In this document: positions 19,057-29,361 of the stretch, piece after piece
Layout of the letters: each line of letters begins with the position of its first letter
How positions within the stretch are numbered: position 1 is the first letter of the stretch
Source: Acetobacter persici JCM 25330
Lineage (GTDB): Bacteria; Pseudomonadota; Alphaproteobacteria; Acetobacterales; Acetobacteraceae
Length of the DNA stretch: 63,375 nucleotides
Reading direction: 5' to 3'
NCBI RefSeq assembly: GCF_000613905.1
Contig: NZ_BAJW01000013.1
Span: 1 to 63,375, forward strand
Program-made: the position numbers and the translations under genes
The notes under the pieces: model-generated
What the model was told of the DNA's origin: nothing
Database searches by the model: none
Seen by the model: only the letters and a program-made list of their open reading frames with translations

Positions 19057-20222
19057 TCAGTCAAGCTTTGTGCACGTTGCACCGGAAAGAATGTGGCTGC
19101 ACCCCAGACGCTGCGCCTCGGCCCGGTTCTGTTCGGGGCCTGCGGCGTGGGGCGTGGAGGACAGGGCCGCCAGCGTGGCATGCCCTTCCGCCCGCAGACG
19201 CGCTGCAACCTGTGCATCCGCATCCGGGGCAAGATAAACGCGCGGGCAGGGCTGCGCAGGCGGAATGGTGCGGAACAGCACATCCGGCCGGAACGTCAGC
19301 CCGCAGGCGGGTTCATTATCACTGGAGAGGTACCGGCCACCACGCCAAGCTCTTCGGCTCGGCCGACGACAAACACCGTCACGCACACGCCGGTATGATA
19401 TTTCCAGCCACGGAATTCCACCGGGTCAACCGTCAGCCGCAGAGCCGGCGCCGTTTTGCGCACGGCGGCAACCGTTGCGGCCAGACGTTCACTAAAGGCG
19501 CGGGCACGCGGCGGCAGGCTGATATGAGCAAGCTGGTCAAGCGCCTGCTCCGCCGGGCCTGCGGCCCGCAGCAGGGCAATCAGCGTCTCGGAGAGCGAGC
19601 CGCCGAGTTCCGCCACGGCGGCGGCATCCTTACGGTCCAGAGCGCGCATCAGCACAGGGCGCACGCTGGGGGAAATGCTCGCTTCTTCCAGCAGAGCGGG
19701 CACCAGCGGCGGCATTGTCAGGTCAAACGAGACCTCCGGCACTCCGAGCTGGGCGAGGGCTTCCGCCCCCACGGACATTACTTCCGCGTCCGCCTGCGGG
19801 CTGTCCGGGCCAATCAACTCGATCCCGGCCTGCATGATCTGCCGCCCGCTTTCTTCCGCAGCGGCAGGCATCACCACCACACAGGCCCCGGAATAGGACA
19901 CACGCAGGGGGCGCGGGGCGGCGCCAAGCCGAGTCGCGGCCATACGGGCAATCTGCGGGGTGATATCGGGCCGCAGGACCATCATCTTGCGGGTATCCGG
20001 GTCCATCACGCGGAAGCTCTGATCCGCCAGAGTCGCGCCGGAACCCGCCAGCAGGGTCTCCTCAAACTCCATCAGCGGCGGCCGGACACGGTCATAACCA
20101 TGTGAGGCGAACACGCGCATAAGGGTCGCAACCCCTTCTGCCTCGGTCCGGGCATCGGGGGTCAGGAGGTCTACAAAGCCAGCCGGGAGCAAAGCCGGGC
20201 TAAAGGGCGGGTCATCCGTCAT
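19057..20222 (-). CDS. hisZ: ATP phosphoribosyltransferase regulatory subunit HisZ, frameshifted
   Basis: Class II aaRS-like paralogue of HisRS that activates the short form of HisG in the first step of histidine synthesis. HisRS-like motif 2 is visible (PDITPQIARMAATRLG) and the region FRGWKYHTGVCVTVF near residue 280. The frame switches near 19331-19335 (ELGVV to GRYLSSDNEPACGLTF), where one missing G gives VVGGRY and 388 aa in all. I use the ATG at 20222 (MTDDPPFSP); the frame is open 12 codons further. hisG is not in the window. A HisZ implies the short HisG form in this organism. Confidence 0.88.
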
Positions 20223-20288
20223 GCTTCGGCCTATAGCACCGCGCGCCGCGCCCGTCATGCCCGCACACCAGCACTTTTTTAAGGAGTT

Positions 20289-21772
20289 TCACCCCTGAGG
20301 GACGCCGGGCAGCGTCTCCCACCCCGGACCAATGACGGTAATGACGCGCCGGCCCATCCCGTCAGCCCGCAGGACAATGATATTCCGGTCTTCCAGCCAT
20401 TCCACCAGACGCCGGGCGCGCCCCTGCGAGACCGTGCCGTAGACGCGGGCAATTTCTGCATCGGACGGGCACGGCAGACGGCCAATGGCCGCACGTGCCA
20501 GAAACAGGAAAACAGATTGCAGATCTTCCGGCAGGGCATTGGCCAGCGCCTCCGCCTGCTGCCAGTCCGGCGTGCTGGACATATCCTCGCTCACACCGCT
20601 GCGGGCCGTTGCCAGCGCGCGGTTGAAGGCCTTGAGGTCCAGCGCATTACGGCCCAGCCCGGCAATCCGGCAGCGCACCAGAAAATCCTGATACAACACG
20701 GCGGGGGCGCGGAAAGATGTTTCATCATCCGCCAGCATATCCCGCAAAATGGCGTTCATGCGGGCTTCCCGCTCGGCCTGATCTTCCGGCGGTTCCTCCT
20801 GCTGCTGTTCGTCCTGCAGGGCAGTGGCCTGAGCCTCACCATGTGCGGCAAGCTGGCTCAACAGGTCCGGCGGGGGGGCGGCAGGCGGCTTTCTGGGCCG
20901 GGCAAATGTTTCTGCCTGCGGCACAGGGGCCAGAATCAGGTCATGCACCGGGGCGGACGCCGGTTCAAACGGTGTCAGCACCGGGCCGGCGGACCGGCTT
21001 TCCGTTTCTACGGTGCCAATCCGCACCGGCATCGGCCTGCGGCTCAGGGCCGGACCAAGGGCGACAAAGGTGCCCGCGCCAGATCCCGGAAGGCTTCCGC
21101 CTGCCGACGCTCCATGCCCAGCAGGTCCGCCGCACGCGCCATGTCGATATCCAGAAAGGTGCGGCCCATCAGGAAGTTGGAAGCTTCCGCCGCCACGTTC
21201 TTGGCCAGCTTGGCCAGACGCTGCGTGGCGATAATGCCCGCCAGCCCACGTTTACGGCCACGGCACATCAGGTTGGTCATGGCGCCAAGCGAGGCCCGAC
21301 GGGCTTCATCCGAGACCTCACCGGCAGCGGCCGGCGCAAAAAGCTGGGCTTCATCCACTACCACCAGCACGGGATACCAGTAGTCTCGCGGGGCCTCGAA
21401 CATGCCGCCCAGAAACGCCGCCGCCCACTTCATCTGCTGGTCTGCATCCAGACCTTCCAGATTCAGCACAACAGACGCCCGGTGCATGCGCATCCGTTCC
21501 CCGGCGGCGTGCAGCGCCATTTCCGAACACTCGGCCCCGTCTATCACCAGATGGCCGAATTTTTCCGCCAGACTGACAAAATCGCCTTCCGGGTCAATAA
21601 TCGCCTGCTGCACCATGCGGGCCGACTGCTCCAGCAGACGCCGCAGCAGGTGCGACTTGCCGGACCCGGAATTGCCCTGCACCAGAAGCCGGGTGGCCAG
21701 AAGTTCGGCAAGGTCCATCCGTGCCGGGCCACCCCCGGGCACATCACCCATCACGATCATGTTGCTGCTCAT
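20289..21772 (-). CDS. HerA-like DUF87 ATPase, frameshifted
   Basis: P-loop ATPase of the HerA/FtsK (DUF87) superfamily. Walker A is VQGNSGSGKSH near residue 45 and Walker B is VLVVVDEAQLFAP. RGRKRGLAGIIATQR follows, the sensor region, and NFLMGRTFLDIDMARA resembles other HerA-like proteins. The C-terminal third is Pro/Glu-rich, then a winged-helix-like end (LARVYGTVSQGRARRLVEWLE-type). The frame changes near 21060-21070 (DLAR to GTFVALGPALSRR), one G missing; corrected length 494 aa. The ATG overlaps the upstream flavoprotein stop (ATGA). It is not linked to nurA, so a repair role is uncertain. Confidence 0.8.
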
Positions 21773-23067
21773 AGGGGCATCCGATACCGCTCCGGATGGG
21801 TCTCCCGCAACCATGCAAGCGCACCCTGCGCGGCACCCCGCCCGGTTGCAAGGCAGGCGTGCAGCAGATAACCGCCGGTCGGTGCCTCCCAGTCCAGCAT
21901 TTCCCCAGCCGCAAAAACGCCGGGCAGCGCACGCAGCATCAGCCGGTTATCACACGCGGCCTGCGTAATCCCTCCGGCGGTGGAAATGGCGCGGGCCAGC
22001 GGTTCCACGCCCGTCAGCCGCACAGGCAACGCTTTAATTCGTGCAGCCAGAGCGGGCATGGACGCAGGCACAGGCCCGGCCTCCCGCAACAGCGCCACCG
22101 CTACCGGCGGCAGGCGCAGGGCCTTGCGCAATTTGTTGGACAGGCTCTCACGCGGGCGCACAGCGGCCAGCCGTTTTGCCAGATCCTGCACAGACAGATC
22201 GGGCCGCAGGTCACACACAAGCTCCGCCGCCCCATGCCGGGCCAGATGCTCCCGCAGGGACGCAGACAACGCATAGAGCGCGCCCCCTTCCAGCCCGGAC
22301 GCCGTGACCATCAATTCCCCCCGCACGGTCTGCCCCGCAAACGTGAGTGCGACCGGCTTGAGCGGTGTTCCGGCAAACCGTTCCCGGACAGGCTCTGACC
22401 ACGCGACCTGAAAACCACAATTCGAGGGGCGCAAAGCTGAGACAGCAACGCTCCGCTGTTCCAGCAGGGAAACCCAGCCGCCATCACTCCCCAGACGCGG
22501 CCAGCTTGCCCCCCCTAACGCCAGAATGACCGCATCCGGCGCGGTAAAAAGCGAGGACTCTGCTGCCTGCTCGGTTGCGTCAGACCGCGTCTCGTCCGCT
22601 TCAGACAGATTTTTGGCTGGAGACTGCGCAAACGTCAGATGCCCGGCAGCATCCCAGCCCGTCCAGCGGGTGCGCGGATGCAGCGTAACCCCCTTCCCCT
22701 GCAACCGCGCAAGCCAGGCCCGCAGCAAAGGAGAGGCCTTCATGACGCTGGGGAAAATGCGGCCAGAAGAGCCGACAAAACTTTCCTGCCCAAGCCCTGC
22801 CATCCACTGCCGGATATCCTCCGTGCTCCATGCCGCCAGAAAGGGCGCAAGCCACGAAGCGGCCCCGGCATAGCGGGCCAGAAACGGTTCCGGAGGTTCA
22901 GAATGGGTGATGTTCAGGCCGCCACGCCCGGCCATCAGCATTTTGCGGCCAAGGCTTGGCATGTGCTCCACAACCTGCACGGCGCAGCCTGCGGCAGAAA
23001 GCACTTCGGCGGCGGCCAGTCCGGCCGGGCCGCCGCCGATCACACTCACGCGGAAGGGGTGCGTCAT
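21769..23067 (-). CDS. TIGR03862-type NAD(P)/FAD-dependent flavoprotein (HI0933/BaiN-like)
   Basis: Flavoprotein of the HI0933/BaiN family, TIGR03862 subgroup. The FAD-binding dinucleotide motif is SVIGGGPAGLAAAEVL at residues 8-23, followed by GRKMLMAGRGGLNITHSEP, which is diagnostic. GGASWPRLGSDGGW, the HI0933 insertion and a C-terminal FAAGEMLDWEAPTGGYLL second FAD motif complete it. 432 aa, intact. Reaction unknown for the subgroup. The ATG at 23067 was chosen for the motif position; a longer frame upstream lacks homology character. It is 46 bases downstream of trpA. Confidence 0.85.
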   Translation of the reverse strand: MTHPFRVSVIGGGPAGLAAAEVLSAAGCAVQVVEHMPSLGRKMLMAGRGGLNITHSEPPEPFLARYAGAASWLAPFLAAWSTEDIRQWMAGLGQESFVGSSGRIFPSVMKASPLLRAWLARLQGKGVTLHPRTRWTGWDAAGHLTFAQSPAKNLSEADETRSDATEQAAESSLFTAPDAVILALGGASWPRLGSDGGWVSLLEQRSVAVSALRPSNCGFQVAWSEPVRERFAGTPLKPVALTFAGQTVRGELMVTASGLEGGALYALSASLREHLARHGAAELVCDLRPDLSVQDLAKRLAAVRPRESLSNKLRKALRLPPVAVALLREAGPVPASMPALAARIKALPVRLTGVEPLARAISTAGGITQAACDNRLMLRALPGVFAAGEMLDWEAPTGGYLLHACLATGRGAAQGALAWLRETHPERYRMPL

Positions 23068-23113
23068 CCCTGCAAAGCGGATGCAAAAGCGTAAAAATGC
23101 TGCAAAAGACGAG

Positions 23114-23947
23114 TCATCCCGCCTTTTTCTCCCCGGCGCGCACGGCGGCAGCCAGCCCTTTGATCTGCTCCAGCACGCGAGGAAGTGTCTGATCTGTTGC
23201 CTTGCCGTCCGTATCCAGTGTGTCGGCCAGAGTAGACAACAGGGCAGACGCCACAACCGCCCCATCCGCAATGCCGGCCGCCGTTGCGGCCTGCTCAGGG
23301 GTGCGGATACCAAAACCAATGGCAACCGGCAGGTCCGTCGCGGCACGGATGCGCAGCAGAGCCGCCTGCAAATCTTCCGCGCTGGCCGTGCGCGTGCCCG
23401 TAATGCCGGTAATACTCACATAATAGACAAAGCCCGACGCATGGGAGAGCACGTAGCGCAGACGCTCATCCGACGTTGTGGGAGCCACCAGACGGATAAT
23501 ATCCAGCCCGGCGCTCTGCGCAGGGGCTTCCAGAATATCGGCTTCCTCTGGCGGCAGATCGACCAGAATCAGGCCGTCCACCCCGGCCGCAGCGGCATCC
23601 TCACAGAAGCGCGCATGGCCATAGGCTTCCACCGGATTGAGGTAGCCCATCAGAATAACAGGTGTGTCCTGATCATCCTTTCGGAACTCCGCAATCAGGT
23701 CCAGCACGCCCGCAAGCGTCGCCCCGGCCTTCAGGCCACGGCGGGCGGCAAGCTGAATCACCGGGCCGTCGGCTGAGGGATCAGAAAACGGCATCCCGAC
23801 TTCAATCAGGTCCGCCCCCGCGGCAGGCATCGCCTTGAGCAGCGCAAGAGACGTTTCAAAATCCGGATCAAAGGCTTCCAGATACGGGATGAGTGCACCG
23901 CGCCCTTCTGCGGCCAGTGTTTTAAAACGGGCGGCAATACGGCTCAC
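23114..23947 (-). CDS. trpA: Tryptophan synthase alpha subunit
   Basis: Cleaves indole-3-glycerol phosphate to indole and G3P. The TIM-barrel motifs are clear: [33 protein letters not shown] with the catalytic Glu (E52-type), [12 protein letters not shown] with the catalytic Asp, and [12 protein letters not shown]. 277 aa, intact. The start is GTG and overlaps the trpB stop (GTGA), so alpha and beta are translationally coupled, as is usual for the channelled alpha2-beta2 complex. Confidence 0.96.
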   Translation of the reverse strand: MSRIAARFKTLAAEGRGALIPYLEAFDPDFETSLALLKAMPAAGADLIEVGMPFSDPSADGPVIQLAARRGLKAGATLAGVLDLIAEFRKDDQDTPVILMGYLNPVEAYGHARFCEDAAAAGVDGLILVDLPPEEADILEAPAQSAGLDIIRLVAPTTSDERLRYVLSHASGFVYYVSITGITGTRTASAEDLQAALLRIRAATDLPVAIGFGIRTPEQAATAAGIADGAVVASALLSTLADTLDTDGKATDQTLPRVLEQIKGLAAAVRAGEKKAG

Positions 23948-25191
23948 AGCTTCACTCCCAGATGCTCGGCAACGGTGAAAATATCTTTATCGCCCCGGCC
24001 GGAAATATTGATCACCAGCAGGGTCTCTTTCGGCAGGGTCGGCGCAATTTTGGCGGCGTAGGCAATGGCGTGCGCGGATTCCAGTGCGGGAATAATGCCC
24101 TCCGTGCGCGTGCAAAGCTCAAAGGCTTTCAGGGCTTCATCATCCGTCGCGCCAACATATTCCGCACGCCCAATATCGCTCAGCCAGGAATGTTCCGGCC
24201 CCACGCCCGGATAGTCCAGACCGGCGCTGATGGAGTGGGCCTCATCAATCTGCCCATCCGCGTTTTGCAGCAGATAGGTGCGGTTGCCGTGCAGCACGCC
24301 GGGGCGGCCCCGCTCAATGGATGCCGCCGTTTTTCCGCTATCCAGACCACAGCCAGCAGCTTCCACGCCAATCAGGCGCACAGAGGGATCATCCAGAAAC
24401 GGGTGGAAGATCCCCATAGCGTTGGACCCACCCCCAATGGCGGCCACAATCACATCCGGCAGACGGCCTTCCTGCGCCTGCATCTGCTCTTTGGTTTCAT
24501 CCCCGATCACGCTCTGGAAATCACGCACCATGGCCGGATAGGGGTGCGGGCCAGCAACCGTGCCCACCAGAAAATAGGTATCCGCAATATTGGCAACCCA
24601 GTCGCGCATGGCTTCATTCATGGCGTCTTTCAGCGTTCCGGCCCCGGCGGTAACAGGCACCACCTCTGCCCCCAGCAGACGCATGCGAAACACGTTGGGC
24701 TTCTGGCGCTCAACGTCCGTTGCCCCCATGTAAATCACGCATGTCATGCCAAACAGGGCGCACACGGTCGCAGTAGCCACGCCATGCTGCCCGGCCCCGG
24801 TTTCCGCCACAATGCGGGTGCGCCCCATGCGGCGGGCCAGCAGAATCTGCCCCATGACGTTATTGAGCTTGTGAGAGCCGGTGTGGTTCAGCTCTTCACG
24901 CTTCATGTAAATTTTGGCACCCCCCAGCTCTTCCGTCATACGGCGGGCAAACCAGAGCGGGCTGGGGCGGCCAACATAATCGCGTAGATAAAATTCCAGC
25001 TCTTTATGGAAAGCCGGGTCTGCCTTTGCGGTTTCATACGCCTGATCCAGCTCCAGCAGCAGCGGCATGAGGGTTTCCGCAACAAACCGGCCGCCGTACC
25101 GGCCGCCAAAATGGCCACGCGCATCCGGGCCGTGCCGGAGAGAATTAGCCTGAGTTGCTGCTGTGCTGTGCTGTGCTGCCGGGTCCGCCAT
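23944..25191 (-). CDS. trpB: Tryptophan synthase beta subunit
   Basis: PLP enzyme joining indole and serine. The Schiff-base lysine is in [10 protein letters not shown] near residue 100, the phosphate-binding loop in [10 protein letters not shown], and the conserved [12 protein letters not shown] is intact. 415 aa. The start at 25191 ([12 protein letters not shown]) was chosen; the open frame continues 29 codons upstream without family likeness. The first codons contain a 5-bp tandem repeat (see 25161). trpF, usually adjacent, is missing here. Confidence 0.96.
   Translation of the reverse strand: MADPAAQHSTAATQANSLRHGPDARGHFGGRYGGRFVAETLMPLLLELDQAYETAKADPAFHKELEFYLRDYVGRPSPLWFARRMTEELGGAKIYMKREELNHTGSHKLNNVMGQILLARRMGRTRIVAETGAGQHGVATATVCALFGMTCVIYMGATDVERQKPNVFRMRLLGAEVVPVTAGAGTLKDAMNEAMRDWVANIADTYFLVGTVAGPHPYPAMVRDFQSVIGDETKEQMQAQEGRLPDVIVAAIGGGSNAMGIFHPFLDDPSVRLIGVEAAGCGLDSGKTAASIERGRPGVLHGNRTYLLQNADGQIDEAHSISAGLDYPGVGPEHSWLSDIGRAEYVGATDDEALKAFELCTRTEGIIPALESAHAIAYAAKIAPTLPKETLLVINISGRGDKDIFTVAEHLGVKL
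25161..25178. repeat. CTGTG pentanucleotide tandem repeat in the trpB 5' end
   Basis: Three perfect copies of CTGTG at 25161-25175, flanked by further CTG steps. It codes for residues 6-12 of TrpB. A 5-bp unit would shift the frame if the copy number changed. Confidence 0.6.
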
Positions 25192-25514
25192 GGGTGGTTC
25201 TGCCGCTCCTGATTTTTGCGTCTTATGCCGGGGCCGCCCTGCCCCAAAACAGAACGTCTGGCTTACCAGAAGCCACAAGCCCTTGCCCAGAGGGGAGGGC
25301 GTCTAAATTTTGAGATAACCTTAAGGGAAAGCCTCTGTCCTGTGTGAAGACCTTTCGTGACCCCACGCAGGTTTGCGCACGCTCTGAACATATCCCCGTG
25401 ACAGAAAGCGAATAAGCGGATGCAAACAGGTGGTTGGGGGCTATTCAGGACTGTCACTTGTCACTGCCCGACTGCTCTGGTCATATTTACGCCGCCACGC
25501 TCAAGGAGAAGTTC
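25192..25514. other. Divergent intergenic region trpB/corA
   Basis: About 320 bases with no supported gene, holding the promoters of trpB (minus) and corA (plus). I see no trp leader peptide with tandem Trp codons, no TrpR-like operator and no clear terminator-antiterminator pair. Confidence 0.5.
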
Positions 25515-26722
25515 ATGTTTCTGGCCCACAAGCCCGGCGCCCCGGCCCGGGCGATTGAGAGTGAGGCCGACGCTCACGGCGTAGCATGGATTGACCTGCT
25601 CAACCCCACGCCGGAGGAGCAGGATCTGGCCGCACGCATCTGCGGCCAGCCGCTCCCGACACTGGATGATCTGAACGAGATTGAAAGTTCCTCGCGCATC
25701 AGTGTGCGGAATGGCGCTGCATTTCTGTCCACGCCACTGCTCAAGAAAACCGGGCTGGAGTTTGAGGCTTTCCCGGTCGGGTTTGTGCTGACGGCGGAGC
25801 GCCTCATTACCATCCGGTATCAGCCCTACCCGTCTTTTGAGAGTGTGGCGCAGCTTGTGGCGAACCATACGCTGCCCCCCTCCCCCGCTGCCACACCGGC
25901 CCCCAGCACGGTTGTCACCCCGCGGCAGGAGCAGAAAGAAGCCACCCCGCCCAAAGCCCCGCCACAACAACAGCCGCAGCCGCAGCCGCAGCCGCAGCCG
26001 CAAACCCTGGTACCCGCCCCCATTGGCCCCGGCGAGGTGCTGGTGGCCCTGATTGAAACCATTGTGGACCGGCTGGCGGATATTCTGGAAAGTGTCGGCA
26101 TGTTGCTGGACAAACTTTCCAGAGATATTTTCAAGCGGCGACAGAACAAGCCTGCCGTCCGCAGTATTGCCGCCTGGCAGCGGGAACTACTGGAGCGCGT
26201 CGGCAGTTCAGGGGATCTGTGTTCACGCGTGCGGGACACTCTGCTGGGGCTGGAACGCATCACCATTTTTTTAAGCGAGAGCAAAAAGGACGGCATGGCC
26301 CCGGCCTCCGGCCTGCCCGTCACATCCCGGCGGTTTGAAGCAGGCGTCACAACCCTGCCAACGGACAACGCGCCCTATGCTCTCTCCGGCGCTCTGCGAT
26401 CCGCATGGCAACCGCGAACCGTGATCTGTCCTCCCTGAGTGATTATGTCTCTCAGGCGGCCAGCAAGGTCGAATTTCTGCTGGATGCCACTCTGGGCTTT
26501 ATCAGTATCGAGCAGAACGGCGTCATGAAGGTGCTGACCGTTGTCAGCTTTATCGGCGTGGCTCCCACCCTGATTGCCGGGGTGTATGGCATGAACTTCA
26601 AGGATATTCCGGAACTTAACTGGTCCTTTGGCTATTGGTATTCACTGGGGCTTATGGCGGCGTCCGTCGCGCTGCCGCTCCTGTGGTTCTGGCGCAAAGG
26701 ATGGCTTGGAGGCATTAAATGA
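25515..26722 (+). CDS. CorA-family divalent cation transporter with Pro/Gln linker, frameshifted
   Basis: Inner-membrane Mg/Co channel of the CorA family. The cytosolic N-terminal domain has WIDLLNPTPEEQDLA. The C terminus has the first membrane helix with the signature GMN in GVYGMNFKDIPEL, then a second helix (YSLGLMAASVALPLLWFW) and a basic tail. Unusually, residues ~125-175 form a Pro/Gln/Ala-rich linker with a PQ repeat. One C is missing near 26401-26404, between ALRS and RMATANRDLSSLSDYV; corrected length 402 aa. The ATG at 25515 has AAGGAG upstream. Its stop overlaps the next gene's start (ATGA). Confidence 0.85.
25971..26002 (+). repeat. CAGCCG hexanucleotide repeat in corA
   Basis: Five perfect copies of CAGCCG plus a partial one, coding for alternating Gln-Pro. 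The 6-bp unit keeps the frame, so copy-number change would alter linker length only. Confidence 0.85.
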
Positions 26723-27312
26723 CACAGCGCACACTGTTTTCCCGCTCTCACCGCTCAACACAGAAACAGGCGGCCAAATCGCTGCGTCATGCACTGGCGG
26801 CAGCGGGCGTCTGCCTCCTGAGTGTTGCCACCTCCGCCACCGGACTGGCGGCGGCGAGAACAAACCCGGCCATTAGTCCGGCAACCTATCAGGCTCTTTT
26901 CAACCAGCTCAGTGCGGAACCCCTGCGCTATGGTGGCCTGGCCTCCGCGCATAACCGCCGCATTCTGATCGGCCTGCATCAGACAGGCATCGGCACCGTC
27001 GCGGGGGAGATGATGCGGCTGGATTCCGCCATGCGCCCTCTGGATGCCGGACCGGTCACAGGCACTCTTACCGCTCCCGGCTCCGCACAGCTAAGTCATT
27101 GCCACCTGAAAGTGACCCTTTCTGACCGGGATATCACGCTGGATGGCCCCTGCTCCGCCACCCTGCTGTCCGGCGCGCTGACCACCCGCCCCAGACCCAG
27201 CCAGCTCTGGTCTCAGGTGACCAACTTCATCTCGCCCGATACCTCGGTTTCGCAATACTGGCTCAGCCGGGACACCTGGCAGGCCGCCGTCACACCAGCC
27301 CCGGCCCCCTGA
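26719..27312 (+). CDS. Exported protein of unknown function
   Basis: 197 aa; family not recognised. Residues ~20-45 form a basic-then-hydrophobic signal segment (LRHALAAAGVCLLSVATSATGLAAA) with likely cleavage after LAA. The mature part has two cysteines (SHCHLKVTL and LDGPCSATL) that may form a disulfide, and a beta-rich middle (RILIGLHQTGIGTVAGEMMRLD). The ATG overlaps the corA stop, implying coupled translation and perhaps a periplasmic partner role for the transporter; that is inference. Intact. Followed by a hairpin at 27344. Confidence 0.65.
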   Translation: MTQRTLFSRSHRSTQKQAAKSLRHALAAAGVCLLSVATSATGLAAARTNPAISPATYQALFNQLSAEPLRYGGLASAHNRRILIGLHQTGIGTVAGEMMRLDSAMRPLDAGPVTGTLTAPGSAQLSHCHLKVTLSDRDITLDGPCSATLLSGALTTRPRPSQLWSQVTNFISPDTSVSQYWLSRDTWQAAVTPAPAP

Positions 27313-27343
27313 CAGCCCCTGATACCCCTTGGGCGCCTGTAAA

Positions 27344-27363
27344 GTCTGGTTGACGAACCAGAC
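27344..27363 (+). terminator. Hairpin downstream of the corA pair, in the rho leader
   Basis: GTCTGGTT and AACCAGAC close a GACG tetraloop, a perfect 8-bp stem. No T-run follows, so it may be a 3' end stabiliser or part of the rho 5' leader. Confidence 0.4.
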
Positions 27364-27554
27364 TTGCGGACTTATTCTTCGCCCCCAGAACTGGCTGACT
27401 TCACCTGTCCAGTGCTTTCCCTCATGTCAGGATCATCCTGCTATCCGGGCCGCCGTGGCGCACCTGTGCTGTGCTACCCCGTGCTTCCGGGCTTTGCGCA
27501 AGACTGGTCCGGACCTCCCCATTTCTGAACTATTGCCAGTCAGGGCATTCCTAA

Positions 27555-28849
27555 ATGCATCTTGCGGAACTCAAGGCCAAGTCTCCGGCCGATCTTCTGG
27601 CCTGTGCCGAAGACCTGAATATTGAAAACGCATCATCCTGCGCAAGCAGGATATGATGTTCGCCATTCTGAAGACTCTGGCCGATAACGATCAGGCGATC
27701 TACGGTGATGGCACACTCGAGATCCTGCATGACGGGTTCGGTTACCTCCGCTCTCCCGAATCAAACTACCTCCCCGGTCCGGATGATATTTACATCTCCC
27801 CCGCTCAGGTGCGCCGCTTTGGTCTGCGCACGGGTGATACGGTTGAAGGGCAGATCCGCGCCCCGCGGGATGGCGAACGCTATTTCTCCCTGCTGAAAAT
27901 CAACAGCATCAATTTTGAAGCGCCGGAAGCCGTCCGGCACCGCATCAATTTCGATAACCTCACCCCGCTCTATCCTGAGCGCCGCCTGCAGATGGAAGTG
28001 GAAAACGCTGCCCCGCCGGTGAGTGAGGCCAAAGGCAAAAAGGGCAAAAGCACGCAGGATTTCACGCCCCGCGTGATTGATCTGGTCGCCCCCATCGGTA
28101 TGGGCCAGCGCGCCCTGATTGTGGCCCCGCCGCGCACCGGTAAAACGGTCATGCTGCAGAGCATTGCCTCATCCATCTCCGCCAACCATCCGGAATGCTT
28201 CCTGATTGTGCTGCTGATTGACGAGCGGCCGGAAGAAGTGACCGACATGGCCCGCTCCGTGCGCGGTGAAGTGATTTCCTCCACCTTTGATGAACCGGCC
28301 CACCGCCATGTGCAGGTGACGGAAATGGTGCTGGAAAAAGCCAAGCGTCTGGTGGAACACAAGCGCGATGTGGTGATCCTGCTGGACTCCATCACCCGTC
28401 TGGCCCGCGCCTACAACACGGTTGTGCCGTCCTCCGGCAAGGTGCTGACCGGTGGTGTGGACGCCAACGCCCTCCAGCGCCCCAAGCGCTTCTTTGGTGC
28501 GGCGCGTAACATTGAAGAAGGCGGCTCTCTGACCATTATCGCCACGGCGCTGATTGATACTGGCAGCCGCATGGATGAAGTGATTTTTGAAGAGTTCAAG
28601 GGCACGGGTAACTCCGAGCTGATCCTTGACCGCAAACTGGCTGACAAGCGCACCTTCCCCGCAATTGACATCACCAAGAGCGGCACCCGTAAGGAAGAAA
28701 TGCTGGTGGACCGCGCCACCCTGTCCAAAATGTGGGTCCTGCGCCGTATTCTGGCCCCTATGGGCACGATGGACGCCATGGACTTCCTGCTGGACAAGCT
28801 CAAATACAGCAAATCCAACAATGACTTCTTCGAGGCCATGAACAACTAG
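27555..28849 (+). CDS. rho: Transcription termination factor Rho, frameshifted near the N terminus
   Basis: Hexameric RNA-dependent helicase that ends transcription. N terminus [20 protein letters not shown] is the Rho_N helix bundle. One base is missing near 27629 (NIENA to [12 protein letters not shown]), after which the RNA-binding domain ([22 protein letters not shown]) and ATPase follow: Walker A PPRTGKTV and Walker [17 protein letters not shown]. GFxGAARN-type Q/R loops are also present. Corrected length 431 aa, normal. The ~190-base leader holds no gene. The terminator after rho runs into tusA on the other strand. Confidence 0.95.
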
Positions 28850-28885
28850 GGCTGATCCCTGACGTTCAGGGCAGCGCGCGTCCTC

Positions 28886-28933
28886 AGACCCCGTCCGGCG
28901 GCTGCCCTCAGCCTGCCGGTGCGGGGTCTTTTT
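28886..28933 (+). terminator. Intrinsic terminator of rho
   Basis: AGACCCCG(28886-28893) pairs with CGGGGTCT(28922-28929), with inner CCGGC/GCCGG pairing and T5 behind. It overlaps the last 26 bases of the convergent tusA gene. Confidence 0.75.
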
Positions 28934-29203
28934 CTGGACTGTCAGCATGATGCTGCCATCCTCTGCCGCCTGCTCAGCCAGAACGGTGTGCCCCAGCGCC
29001 AGCACGGACCGGCGGACGTTTCTGTGCGGTTCTTCTCCCATCAGCCGCACCACCAGCACACGCCCTGCCGCCATGCCGTCCAGCGCCAGACGGGTACGCA
29101 CAAACGTCATCGGGCATTTTTCATGCGTGATATCCAGCATCAGCGCTGCGGAGAGCGCCGAATCCGCATCCTGCTGTTCTGACGGGTCTGCCGGGTTTTC
29201 CAT
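28908..29203 (-). CDS. TusA-family sulfurtransferase, frameshifted at the 3' end
   Basis: Small sulfur-carrier protein of the TusA/YeeD fold. The active Cys is in ITHEKCPMTFVRTRLALD, the CPxP-like motif region (here CPMT), followed by LVVRLMGEEPHRNVRRSV. The frame as written reads on into rho antisense. One missing A in the A5 run (28929-28933) instead gives the natural end QKKDPAPAG at 28908 and 98 aa. The ATG at 29203 has AGGAGG upstream. Proteins of this type serve tRNA thiolation or molybdenum enzymes; here the partner is unknown. Confidence 0.8.
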
Positions 29204-29361
29204 AAACACTCCTCCTGAACGGCCGCACAGGCCGGGTATAGAAACCATTTGAAATCAGAGCTTAAAAAACCTGCGGGTCTGTGTAAAATTGGACAACCCT
29301 CCCCCTTTTCGGCTACCTGATGGTTCATGAACGCAGGTGGTAACAAGCAGGATTTGCGCCC

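Noticed and set aside
28169..28907. Extension of the TusA frame through rho on the minus strand
   Set aside because: The extension is antisense to rho; one missing A in the T5/A5 run explains the lost stop.
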